A stretch of DNA of 64,000 bases, from positions 868,001 to 932,000 of the forward strand of contig JAXGYX010000001.1 in assembly GCA_040772065.1 (NCBI GenBank). Direction: 5' to 3'. This stretch comes from JAXGYX01 sp040772065. Its GTDB lineage: Bacteria; Bacillota; Clostridia; Saccharofermentanales; Fastidiosipilaceae. The notes under the pieces were generated by a model. The model had not been told where the DNA came from, searched no databases, and was given only the letters and a program-made list of their open reading frames with translations. This document shows positions 27,856 to 36,540 of this stretch, one piece after another; the first letter of the stretch is position 1; each line of letters begins with the position of its first letter. The translations under genes were made by a program, and so were the position numbers.

Positions 27856-30307
27856 GGGTTCGCTCTCCTTCCACCTTTGTCCCGTCTGTGGGAGGGTTTG
27901 GCGCGAGCGAAACCTGTCGGATCTGAGCCTCGACAGACTTTGTTTCTATTTCGGCTGTCGCGAGATCCAACTCGACCGAACGGATACCTTCGGGCGGATC
28001 ATCTTGCGCGACCGTTTCTTTGAGTTCTTCTTCAACGGTAAGCACCGTTGGACGTGTCAGCGACTCACGCTCCGCCTGTCGTTCCAATTGCCGATTTGAT
28101 TTCGCTTTCGCCGAAATCGGCAGGGCGTCAGCAAAAGGTTGGTTGAGTTTGCGTTTGAGCTCAAATTGATCAAATAAAACTTTGCCTGAACGTACTTTGT
28201 CCAAAATATGGATGCGGATATCAACGATGTCTTTTTCACGCAGGCCGGTCAGGGGAAATTCAAATTCCTGCCAGCGCAGACAAGCTTCCAAGGTAAGCCA
28301 ATCTGACACGCCTTCGACGCGGATGTCTTTTTTTCTGCCGTCCGGGTTGAACACCACGACCGACAGACTGTCATAATTAGCCAGGTTTAAGCGAGGACGC
28401 AGCGAATAATAGTCCAGCTCGGGCGACAGCACAACAAGATCGGCCCTGTCTCCCGCGTAGCTCACTTCCAAAGCGCCCACCCCTTCACGTTTGTTAAACG
28501 TGTCGATTTTCAAGCGGATGTCGGTTTCCGGAATCGCCTTCCAGACCGGTAGAAACTCCGGTTTGATTCGCTCGGCCCGTTCAACATTGTTGGCCATTTT
28601 CGACGGCCGGTCGGACTCCGAAACCATCTTGTCGCTGTCCGGACCTCCCTCTCCGTTCGGATCTTCGGGAAATGGAGCGGCCCATAAAGTCAATTGATCG
28701 CAGCTCAGCCAGGTGGACGAGGCGGCGGGCGTCCCGGGTTGTTTGGCGGTGGCGAAGGGAGCGATGGCCAGGTTTTCACCTGTGCGCAGATTGGCGTCCA
28801 CACACATCTCCGCGTAGGCATAAGTTACCTGGCGCGGCAGCTCAATGTCGGGATGCCAGACCATGACCTGCATTCCATACAGCAATCGCGCCTCCGCTTT
28901 GCGATAGACCTGATCTTCGCCACAAATCGCAAAGCCGCCCGGCACGGATTCTCCCGGCCGGATGATCAGCGGTTGACTCAGGTGGCGAAAAGAGAGCATC
29001 AGTTTGTTGTGCACTCGCTTGACCTGCCGCACCTCCGGAGAAGTGGGAGGTGATTTGCGATTATAGGTCAGCCCCAGCGCGACGGTGGTCACTCGTTCGG
29101 CTACCTCGCGCTTGTTCGTCGGATAGAGATGATTGTCCCAAGGCTCTTGGTTTGTCCGCCATTGCGGACTGAGATCCTGAAGCGCGATGAATCCGGCGGG
29201 AATTGGAAGATTTCTGCGCATTCTCGCCAGTGTCAAATTGAACATCGGCAAGGCGGACGGACTATGTCCGGCGTAGACCGCGGGGGCCAGTCCGGTGTAC
29301 AGCAATTGGATCTGCTCTCCGGGCACCTCGTTAAAGACCGATCGCCAACTTTCGAGCTGTAGTTTAAAAGCCTGTTCATAAAACAGTTCATCGCCAACCT
29401 CGTTCTCACCTTGCGCGATCAAAAAACCACGTATCCTCATCCCTTGAAAAGGCGCGATCTTATGGTTGAAAAAGGCCGCCGGCTGGTGAATCGAGTGACG
29501 GCTTTTGGGCAGCCAGGTTTCCTCGGTCACCCAAAGGTCGCGTTTCTTGAGTGATTCGACAAATGATGGATTTTTTTGAATGACTTGATAATCGATCCAG
29601 CTCTGGACGGGCGCCTCGGCCAACGCAGTCTGCACGATGCCAACCGGTACGCGCAAAGCCTGTTCGAGATTGACCGCGAAGTGCGCCGAAATCGAACTCA
29701 CCGTGCGCAGCTCGATGTAGTCGCGGGCGGTCAGCCAACGACCTCCGGAACATTCTTTTTGCGGTTCAAAGTGAAACACCCCATCATCGGGGTCCAGGCC
29801 AAACGCGTTTTGGGTGAACAGCCGCACATATGGCTTGTCATCCAGCAGGCTTTTGTATTTACCCTCGTCGGCCACCGCCAGCGGCAGTTCCATATTCCCC
29901 TGACCACCTGTCACCCAGACCTCGCCGACCAAAACGTCATCCAGTTGAATGGCGATGACCTTTGGCGACGGCGCGCCCGGCCGTCGGACATAGGGCTCCT
30001 CATCGAACAGCTGCGGCTGTTCGACGATTGTTTGGATTGAGATGGTGTAAAGATTGTACGAAGCCTCCAGTGAGGGGATAAACAAGGAGAAGGCTCCATT
30101 GGAGTCGGTCACACAGTTGTCGCGATGGATCACGCCCTGACGACCGGTTCTCCGTTGCTCCCCGACGCGAAGCGGGGAACGTCTGCTGATTTCCATTTCA
30201 ATCGGCGTGTTCGCCGGACCGACTCCTTGAAAAGTCAAGGGGGCGTGTTGCTGCAAAACCATGCCACTTTGAAAATAAGGGGGTAATATAAATGACTGTG
30301 TCGACAT
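27842..30307 (-). CDS. Sialate O-acetylesterase-like protein with mutated nucleophile, plus C-terminal beta domain
   Basis: The N-terminal 500 or so residues follow the sialate O-acetylesterase layout: FQSGMVLQQ at the start, GEVWVTGGQGNMELPL (128-143), FNHKIAPFQGMRIRG, QGENEVGD, and DNHLYPTNKREVAERV. In active members the second block reads GQSNM with Ser as nucleophile; here it is GQGNM, Gly137. The later QGESN is QGENE. The C-terminal part resembles a carbohydrate-binding beta-sandwich (YDSLSVVVFNPDG, KVLFDQFELKRK), followed by a charged tail. There is no signal peptide, so it should be cytoplasmic. Its place in an operon with RNA-modification-type genes is unexpected. Function unknown; probably non-catalytic. 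Confidence 0.75.
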   Translation of the reverse strand: MSTQSFILPPYFQSGMVLQQHAPLTFQGVGPANTPIEMEISRRSPLRVGEQRRTGRQGVIHRDNCVTDSNGAFSLFIPSLEASYNLYTISIQTIVEQPQLFDEEPYVRRPGAPSPKVIAIQLDDVLVGEVWVTGGQGNMELPLAVADEGKYKSLLDDKPYVRLFTQNAFGLDPDDGVFHFEPQKECSGGRWLTARDYIELRTVSSISAHFAVNLEQALRVPVGIVQTALAEAPVQSWIDYQVIQKNPSFVESLKKRDLWVTEETWLPKSRHSIHQPAAFFNHKIAPFQGMRIRGFLIAQGENEVGDELFYEQAFKLQLESWRSVFNEVPGEQIQLLYTGLAPAVYAGHSPSALPMFNLTLARMRRNLPIPAGFIALQDLSPQWRTNQEPWDNHLYPTNKREVAERVTTVALGLTYNRKSPPTSPEVRQVKRVHNKLMLSFRHLSQPLIIRPGESVPGGFAICGEDQVYRKAEARLLYGMQVMVWHPDIELPRQVTYAYAEMCVDANLRTGENLAIAPFATAKQPGTPAASSTWLSCDQLTLWAAPFPEDPNGEGGPDSDKMVSESDRPSKMANNVERAERIKPEFLPVWKAIPETDIRLKIDTFNKREGVGALEVSYAGDRADLVVLSPELDYYSLRPRLNLANYDSLSVVVFNPDGRKKDIRVEGVSDWLTLEACLRWQEFEFPLTGLREKDIVDIRIHILDKVRSGKVLFDQFELKRKLNQPFADALPISAKAKSNRQLERQAERESLTRPTVLTVEEELKETVAQDDPPEGIRSVELDLATAEIETKSVEAQIRQVSLAPNPPTDGTKVEGERTHDES

Positions 30308-30319
30308 GATCTCTCCTTT

Positions 30320-31015
30320 TTAAGACTGCCGCGAAGGGGGTTCGATTTTGTCGCCATGCTGAATGTACAGTTCTTCGCGCACCAGGCGCGCGTCGTCTAC
30401 GATCGCACGCGGGACATCAAAGTATAGGTGAATGGCGTCACACAGACTGTCCATGCGCAGGTTCCGCGCACTGCCCGCCTGACAACGAATCCGTAGCTGA
30501 TCGGCCCGTTCTCCCGGCTTTGCCTGGATCAAAAGTGGGCGGAGATCGATCGTCCGGGTCTTCCCTTTCGCGGTCCGCTCGACTTCAAGCACACCGGCAT
30601 CCATCAGTCCGGTCGCCAGGTCCGCGGCGCCGGCGAACTCCAACAAATAATCCGCCTCTTTTACCAACCCCATCATGTTTTTTGTTTTGGTTTTTAACAG
30701 CCAGCCGTCACGCGCCCGAATATCATTGGGCAGCGACTGATTCAGCCGATCCACAACTTCCAACTCATCTTCCGTGGACGTCAGCGAAATATCCAGATAA
30801 TCATTAATGGTCTCGATGCCGACACCCGCAGGCAGCGCGAAAACAAGTTCGGGTCGAGGATTGAATCCTTGCGAATAAGAGACAGGCAGCCCCGCACGCG
30901 ACAAAGAACGCTCAAAGGTACGCATCATGTCCAGGTGCCCCAACCAAATCGCCGCGCCTGAGCGACCGAAACATATCCGGAATACAGATTTGACCACGCT
31001 GTCTGGATCACTCAT
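30320..31015 (-). CDS. TIGR03936/DUF2344 protein, radical-SAM-linked
   Basis: The 231-residue protein contains the family core IWLGHLDMMRTFERSLSRAG followed by LPVSYSQGFNPRPEL. This family is nearly always encoded beside, or fused to, a TIGR03960-type radical SAM protein, as here. The start at 31015 is set by AAGGAG upstream, and its ATGA overlaps the stop of the radical SAM gene. In many Clostridia RNase G and the ribosomal protein L21 genes follow this pair; here they are replaced by the esterase-like gene. The biochemical role of the pair is not established. Confidence 0.88.
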   Translation of the reverse strand: MSDPDSVVKSVFRICFGRSGAAIWLGHLDMMRTFERSLSRAGLPVSYSQGFNPRPELVFALPAGVGIETINDYLDISLTSTEDELEVVDRLNQSLPNDIRARDGWLLKTKTKNMMGLVKEADYLLEFAGAADLATGLMDAGVLEVERTAKGKTRTIDLRPLLIQAKPGERADQLRIRCQAGSARNLRMDSLCDAIHLYFDVPRAIVDDARLVREELYIQHGDKIEPPSRQS

Positions 31016-32907
31016 GAATTCACTCCTTTTAATGATTCGATCACGCCCGCGCGCTCTGAGCCAGTTGGACAGATTCCCGCGTGAAATGTCTGCGCTCCAC
31101 ACATTCCGCACGCCACCCTGCATTCAGGTGTGAGTTCGGCGCGACCGGTCTTCTCCCATTCAGACCACAGATACTCATCGGTCACTCCGATATCGATATG
31201 GGACCAGGGAAATATCTCATCCTTCGACCGAACCCGTGTCGTGTAAAACGCCGGATCCAGCCCGGCCCGATCCATCTCTGCCAGCCAAACATCAAGGTTG
31301 AACCGCTCATCCCAGGCATCAAAGACCTGTCCGCGTCGGACTCCGTTCAACAGCACTTTGCCCAGCCTTCTGTCCCCACGGGACAACACTGCCTCCCACG
31401 CGGACACCTCCGCGTCGTGCCAGTTATAGCGAATCGATCGATCGCGCAGGTGATCCTTCAAATAATCCTGTTTTTCTTTTAGCTGTTCAACTGTATCCTG
31501 CTCCGCCCACTGAAAAGGGGTGAACGGTTTGGGAATGAACATCGAGGTGCTCACCGTGAGTTCGAGGCGACGCTTCCGGCCTTTGACCTCGGTCCGCCGA
31601 TAGATCTGAACGATCTGATTGGCCAGCTCAACGATACCCGCGACATCCTCCATCGTCTCGGTCGGCAGTCCCAACATGAAATATAATTTCACGGTGGCAT
31701 ATCCGCCCTGAAAGGCCATTTGACAAGAACGTGTCAAATCTTCAGCTGTGATTCCCTTGTTGATGGCGTCTCTGAGGCGCTGAGTTCCGGCTTCCGGAGC
31801 GAAGGTCAACCCGCTTTTGCGGGTGCGGGACACACGGTCCATCAATTCCAGAGAGAAATTATCCAATCGAAGGGACGGCAATGACAAACTGACATGGCAA
31901 GGTTCCAGGCGGTTGAGCAACCCTTCTGTCAGTTCTTTGAGACGGCTGTAGTCCGACGTCGATAAAGAAAGCAAACCCAGCTCATCATAGCCGGAAGATT
32001 CGGTCATCGCGATGGCTTGCTCCACCAACGTTTGAGGTTTTTTCTCACGTACCGGACGATAAAGCTGACCCGCCTGACAAAACCTGCAGCCTCGCGGGCA
32101 GCCACGGAAAACTTCGAGAAACATCCGGTCGTGCACAATCTCGGTGTTGGGCACGATCATTTGATCGGGAAATGGCGTCCCGTCCAAGTCTTTGACCAAC
32201 GCCTTTCTCACTTTTTGGGGCGCCAAATTGTTGTTTGGCTCGATCGAGGCGACCGTTCCGTCCACATCATAGGTCACATCATAAAACGAAGGGACATAGA
32301 CCCCTTGGATTTGACTCAGTTTTTCGAGCAAAGCGCGCCGGGACATGGACAGGTCGTCTCGCCAGGAGGAGATTTCGTCCATCACCCGCATGATGACCTC
32401 CTCACCGTCTCCTACCATGACAAAATCTAAAAAATCCGCCATCGGCTCACAGCAATATGAAATGGGCCCACCGGCGCAAACCAACGGATCACGTTCGGAG
32501 CGCTCCGCGCTTAGTGCGGGTATGTCGGCTAAATCCAACATATTGATGACGTTGGAATAGGACAGTTCGTATTGCAAAGTGAACCCCACCACATCAAATT
32601 CCTTGACAGGTGTTCGTGATTCAATTGAAAACAATGGCAGTCCCAGCTCGCGCAGTGCGGCCTCCATGTCCGTCCAGGGCGCAAAGACCCGCTCACACCA
32701 AGTGTCTTCGCGTTGATTTAAGATATGATATAAAATTCTCAAGGCAAGATTCGACATGCCGATTTCATAAGTGTCCGGAAAACAAAAAGCGAAGCGTGTG
32801 CGGTCCACGCCGTCATCTTTGATGACGCTGTTTTTTTCTCCACCCGTATAGCGGGCGGGTTTTTCGACATTGCGCAACAGCGCGTTGGATAAATGGACGG
32901 TCGTCAT
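31012..32907 (-). CDS. TIGR03960-type radical SAM protein
   Basis: The 631-residue protein has a B12-binding-like N-terminal part (GMSNLALRILYHILNQR, VCAGGPISYCCEPMADFLD) and a radical SAM core with RGCPRGCRFCQAGQLYRP, whose CxxxCxxC cysteines hold the 4Fe-4S cluster. A C-terminal cysteine-containing segment (CRVACGMCGAQ) closes the protein. It is the first gene of the four-gene operon ending in rsmA, and its partner follows with overlapping codons. The reaction is unknown; rRNA or tRNA modification is often guessed from neighbours. Confidence 0.88.
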   Translation of the reverse strand: MTTVHLSNALLRNVEKPARYTGGEKNSVIKDDGVDRTRFAFCFPDTYEIGMSNLALRILYHILNQREDTWCERVFAPWTDMEAALRELGLPLFSIESRTPVKEFDVVGFTLQYELSYSNVINMLDLADIPALSAERSERDPLVCAGGPISYCCEPMADFLDFVMVGDGEEVIMRVMDEISSWRDDLSMSRRALLEKLSQIQGVYVPSFYDVTYDVDGTVASIEPNNNLAPQKVRKALVKDLDGTPFPDQMIVPNTEIVHDRMFLEVFRGCPRGCRFCQAGQLYRPVREKKPQTLVEQAIAMTESSGYDELGLLSLSTSDYSRLKELTEGLLNRLEPCHVSLSLPSLRLDNFSLELMDRVSRTRKSGLTFAPEAGTQRLRDAINKGITAEDLTRSCQMAFQGGYATVKLYFMLGLPTETMEDVAGIVELANQIVQIYRRTEVKGRKRRLELTVSTSMFIPKPFTPFQWAEQDTVEQLKEKQDYLKDHLRDRSIRYNWHDAEVSAWEAVLSRGDRRLGKVLLNGVRRGQVFDAWDERFNLDVWLAEMDRAGLDPAFYTTRVRSKDEIFPWSHIDIGVTDEYLWSEWEKTGRAELTPECRVACGMCGAQTFHAGICPTGSERAGVIESLKGVNS

Positions 32908-33270
32908 ATGACTGATCTACCTCTTTCTAATCAAACAAGGATATGTGGAATCGTGAATTGACGAGTTCCACCTTTAACAGAACGCGCGACCTGACGCAGG
33001 CGAAAAGCCGCGGCACAACAGACCGTCGACGCGTTCCAAAATGAGCTTTGACCGCTATTTTACCATCCATGGACCGAACATAAAACAACGTTGAGAGCGA
33101 CTCCGCTCGGAGAGGTTTCAAAAGACGGTAAAACGCCTCCGATTTGAACAGCGAATCGATGGCCGCCCCGTTCACCTCGCAATCGATTGGCGAACTTCAG
33201 GGCGGCTGCTCAAACGGAGACGTTTTTCTAATAATTCGGTTAGTCAGCTTCGTGTGAGAGGAAACGTCTA
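32908..33270 (-). other. Intergenic region between pgi and the radical SAM operon
   Basis: A 363-base stretch with no gene I can support. An 82-codon frame (32927-33175, GTG start, weak GAGGTG site) has no recognisable domain and unconvincing composition. A possible extended -10 promoter (minus-strand TGGTAAAAT, 33057-33065) could serve the radical SAM operon. Confidence 0.4.
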
Positions 33271-34623
33271 TCAGTCATTATCCTCAAGGCGCGCCCGCAG
33301 TTGGGCGCCGTATTCCTCAAAGCCCGGCTTGCCGAGCAAAGCGTACATATTGGTCTTGTATCCTTCCACCCCGGGCTGATCGAAGGGGTTGATCGCGTTC
33401 ATATAGCCACTCAACCCACAGGCGATCTCGAAGAAATAAATCAATTCACCCACATTTTCGGCGGAGATCTCCGGTAATGTCACCATGAGGTTTGGCACAC
33501 CGCCGTCCACATGAGCCAAAATAGTGCCCTTCATCGCCTGTTCATTGACCATGGACATGTCCTTGCCCGCCAAAAAGTTCAAACCGTCCAAATCTTTGTC
33601 ATCGACAGGGATCTCGAAAGGACGGCGGGCGGCCTCTATGTGGATCACCGTCTCAAATAAAAATCTTCGTCCATCCTGGATGTACTGTCCCATCGAGTGG
33701 AGGTCGGAGGAATTGTCGACGCCGGCCGGGAAGATGCCTCTGCCATCCTTGCCTTCGCTTTCGCCGTACAGTTGTTTCCACCATTCGGTCATAAAATGAA
33801 ATGAAGGTTCGTAGTTGACCATGATTTCAACGCCATAGCCCTTGCGCAACAAAGCGGTGCGAGCGCACGCATACTGATACGCCGGATTACGGTCGACATT
33901 TTCCACCGTGAATCGCTCTTGCCCGCGGCGAGCGCCCGCCATTAAGGCGTCAATGTCCACACCGGAGACGGCGATGGGCAGCAGACCGACTGCGGTCAGC
34001 ACGGAATACCGGCCTCCGATATCGTCCGGCACGACAAATGACTCATAGCCTTCCTGATTCGCCAGTGTCTTCAGCGCGCCCCGCTCTTTATCGGTCGTGC
34101 AATAGATACGGCGGACCGCCTCTTCCTTGCCATATCTCTTCTCCATGTAATCACGGAAAATGCGAAAGGCGATCGCGGATTCAGTGGTGGTGCCTGACTT
34201 GGAGATGACATTGACCGAAACGCGTTTGTCACCGAGAATGTCAAACAAATCAGCCAAATAGGTTGAACTAAGGTTGGTTCCGGCGAAAATCACGCGGGGA
34301 AAATTACGCTGGTTGGCGGGCAGATCGGCGTCAAAATGGTGTCCCAAAACATCGATTACCGCCTGGGCTCCCAGGTAGGATCCGCCAATGCCGACGACCA
34401 CGAATATATCGGTGTCCGCCTGAATGGCGCGAGCGGCCGCTTTGATTCGGTCAAACTCGGCCTTGTCGTAATCGGTTGGAAGCGTGATCCAGCCGAGAAA
34501 ATCATTGCCCGCGCCGGTGCCATTCATCAGTTCGGCATGCGCCGCCTTCGCCTGAGATTTCAGGTTGACCATTTCATGATCCCGCACAACATCGGACGCG
34601 TTTTTGTAGCTAAATTGAATCAT
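33271..34623 (-). CDS. pgi: Glucose-6-phosphate isomerase
   Basis: Interconverts glucose 6-phosphate and fructose 6-phosphate. The 450-residue bacterial form has VVVGIGGSYLGAQA, the phosphate-binding SKSGTTTE, the catalytic YGESEGKDG with its Glu, and the late EGYKTNMYALLGKPG with the catalytic Lys. ATG at 34623 is preceded by GGAGG. It appears to be transcribed alone from an extended -10 promoter about 170 bases upstream. Confidence 0.97.
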   Translation of the reverse strand: MIQFSYKNASDVVRDHEMVNLKSQAKAAHAELMNGTGAGNDFLGWITLPTDYDKAEFDRIKAAARAIQADTDIFVVVGIGGSYLGAQAVIDVLGHHFDADLPANQRNFPRVIFAGTNLSSTYLADLFDILGDKRVSVNVISKSGTTTESAIAFRIFRDYMEKRYGKEEAVRRIYCTTDKERGALKTLANQEGYESFVVPDDIGGRYSVLTAVGLLPIAVSGVDIDALMAGARRGQERFTVENVDRNPAYQYACARTALLRKGYGVEIMVNYEPSFHFMTEWWKQLYGESEGKDGRGIFPAGVDNSSDLHSMGQYIQDGRRFLFETVIHIEAARRPFEIPVDDKDLDGLNFLAGKDMSMVNEQAMKGTILAHVDGGVPNLMVTLPEISAENVGELIYFFEIACGLSGYMNAINPFDQPGVEGYKTNMYALLGKPGFEEYGAQLRARLEDND

Positions 34624-34949
34624 TACCTACCTCCATTGATTGTCATTTGAAAGCCAATAATATCCAGGGACACGGTCATCTAACCGAATCGACATCCATC
34701 CAACGCTGTGTCGGATGCCGCGCAGGTTGAGCGAGCCTGTGGGATCGTCCATGTCCACACCTTCGGCCAGTCCGGTCCATATAACTGTGTTTAATAATAG
34801 CATGAAATCCTAATATCGCCGTCAAATTTAACCAATATTATGCGGCTAAATAGTTTTAAAATGACTTTTGCACCATTTTAGATCAAAAAATTTGGTGAGA
34901 TCGCTCTAACAGAGAAGCTGACTGGAAAAATCAACACGGACGCGTTATG
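34624..34949 (-). other. pgi upstream region
   Basis: A 326-base gap without a gene. It is AT-rich toward the radical SAM gene and contains the predicted pgi promoter; a leader of about 160 bases would separate promoter and gene. No riboswitch or tRNA was recognised. Confidence 0.4.
34794..34802 (-). promoter_or_regulatory. Possible extended -10 promoter of pgi
   Basis: Minus-strand TGCTATTAT (TGN plus a five-of-six -10). A TTGACG lies 20 bases upstream, which is further than ideal. Confidence 0.35.
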
Positions 34950-36539
34950 TCAAAAGAATTTTTCCAAGAACTGATCCCAGCCGATCACACCTCGCTTGAC
35001 CGAGGCACGCCACTTTTGCTCAAATTCGCTCGCGATCGCCGCTCGTGCTTCGGGTCGATCCGCGAAAAACTCGTCGGCGCTCAAGATAAAGCGATATAGT
35101 TGCGCCGCCGCGAGTTCTTTGGCGAACCGACCATAAATCATATGCTGGCCGCGACAAAAATCCGCGAAGTGATGGAAGAACTCAAACGCGCTTTGTCTGA
35201 CTTCGCAAAGGGATAAAATGATGTCGGCGTGATGGCCGGAGTTGTAATAGCGATCCAGCAAGGTCTCGATCTCTTTTAACAAGGCAAGATCGGCGAACGA
35301 CAGGGCGTCGCTCGCGATGATCTCGTAAGGTGGATTGTCGCGCCACCTCATGCCACGTTCGCGGGCGGTCTGTTCCATCGCCGTGCCCTTCAGCACCTTC
35401 AAAAAGCCGAGCTGCAGCGCGTGGGGATGCATCGCCATCACATCATCGAAGGACTTGACGATGCCGGCCAACGATTCGCCCGGCAGTCCGGCGATCAGAT
35501 CCAGATGAAGATGCATGTTGCCGGCCTTGCGCAGTCGGGTGACGGCCTCATGGATCTTTCTCACATCCCCATGTCTGCGAATGACGCGCAAAACCTCTGG
35601 GTCGGTGGTCTGCACGCCAATCTCCAACTGGAACAAGCCGTCAGGGGCGGTTTCCAAGGTCCGCAGCGCCTCTTCATTTAACAGGTTGGGTTCAATCTCA
35701 AAATGAAATGTGGTGCGCTGACCCGGTCGATATGCGGAAATTAAATGTCGCCAAATCGCCAGCGCCCGATCGGTGTCGGCGTTGAACGAACGGTCGACGA
35801 ATTTGACCAGCATCGCCTCGTCCTCAGACAATTGATCCAGCTCAGCCAACACCAATTCCAGCGAACGGTAACGGATGCCGGTCTCCACCGAAGAGAGGCA
35901 ATAGGTGCATGAAAAAGGACAACCGCGGCTACTTTCATAATAAATCATTCGATGCCGCAGGTCGGGCAACCCCCGCTCCCAATAATACGGGATATCATCC
36001 AGCGGAACCTGAATTGGAGGTGGTCCTGTATGTTCGCGGCCGATCAGCCCGGGTATCGAACGAGCCAGCTCGTTGGTGAGGGCATCTAATTTTTCCGCCG
36101 ACTGAAACGTCTCCGCACGGTCGCTTAGCGCCAGGAATTCGGCCATTTTATACAAGGTGAACTCCCCTTCTCCACATAAGACAAGATCAGCTTGAGGCGT
36201 ACGTGTCAGCTCTTCTTTCGCTGTATAGGAAACCTCAGGTCCGCCAATGCCGGTTATCACATTCGGCATCCCCTTTTTTATCGCCTCGCAAAGCTTTCGC
36301 ACGATCTCGATATTCCAAATGTACGCCGAAAAAAGATAGACATCTCCGGCAGCCTTGAGCAACGCGTCCTCCAGCCAACTCAGCGGCTCATTGATCGTAA
36401 GCTCGACCAGCGAGATGCGCAAACGGCCGTCTGTCAAAGACGGCCGCAATTTGGATCGCACATAGGCGCGCATCGCGCGCAAGGCCGGGTTGGTATGGGT
36501 GAAGCGTGCATTGACTGCCACCAAAACGATATTCAGCAC
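34950..36539 (-). CDS. B12-binding radical SAM protein (DUF4080-type)
   Basis: The 529-residue protein begins with a Rossmann-like cobalamin-binding domain (NIVLVAVNARFTHTNPALRAMR, GGPEVSYTAKEEL) and continues with a radical SAM core whose cluster motif is SRGCPFSCTYCLSS. The C-terminal part resembles DUF4080. Such proteins usually methylate or rearrange unactivated carbons, but the substrate is unknown. GTG at 36539 is chosen because AAGGA lies seven bases before it; a TTG five codons earlier would overlap ilvB. It follows ilvB by one base, so it is co-translated with the branched-chain amino acid genes. Confidence 0.85.
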   Translation of the reverse strand: MLNIVLVAVNARFTHTNPALRAMRAYVRSKLRPSLTDGRLRISLVELTINEPLSWLEDALLKAAGDVYLFSAYIWNIEIVRKLCEAIKKGMPNVITGIGGPEVSYTAKEELTRTPQADLVLCGEGEFTLYKMAEFLALSDRAETFQSAEKLDALTNELARSIPGLIGREHTGPPPIQVPLDDIPYYWERGLPDLRHRMIYYESSRGCPFSCTYCLSSVETGIRYRSLELVLAELDQLSEDEAMLVKFVDRSFNADTDRALAIWRHLISAYRPGQRTTFHFEIEPNLLNEEALRTLETAPDGLFQLEIGVQTTDPEVLRVIRRHGDVRKIHEAVTRLRKAGNMHLHLDLIAGLPGESLAGIVKSFDDVMAMHPHALQLGFLKVLKGTAMEQTARERGMRWRDNPPYEIIASDALSFADLALLKEIETLLDRYYNSGHHADIILSLCEVRQSAFEFFHHFADFCRGQHMIYGRFAKELAAAQLYRFILSADEFFADRPEARAAIASEFEQKWRASVKRGVIGWDQFLEKFF

Positions 36540-36540
36540 C

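Noticed and set aside
32927..33175. 82-codon frame between pgi and the radical SAM operon
   Set aside because: Weak start site and no recognisable domain; kept only as a note in the intergenic entry.
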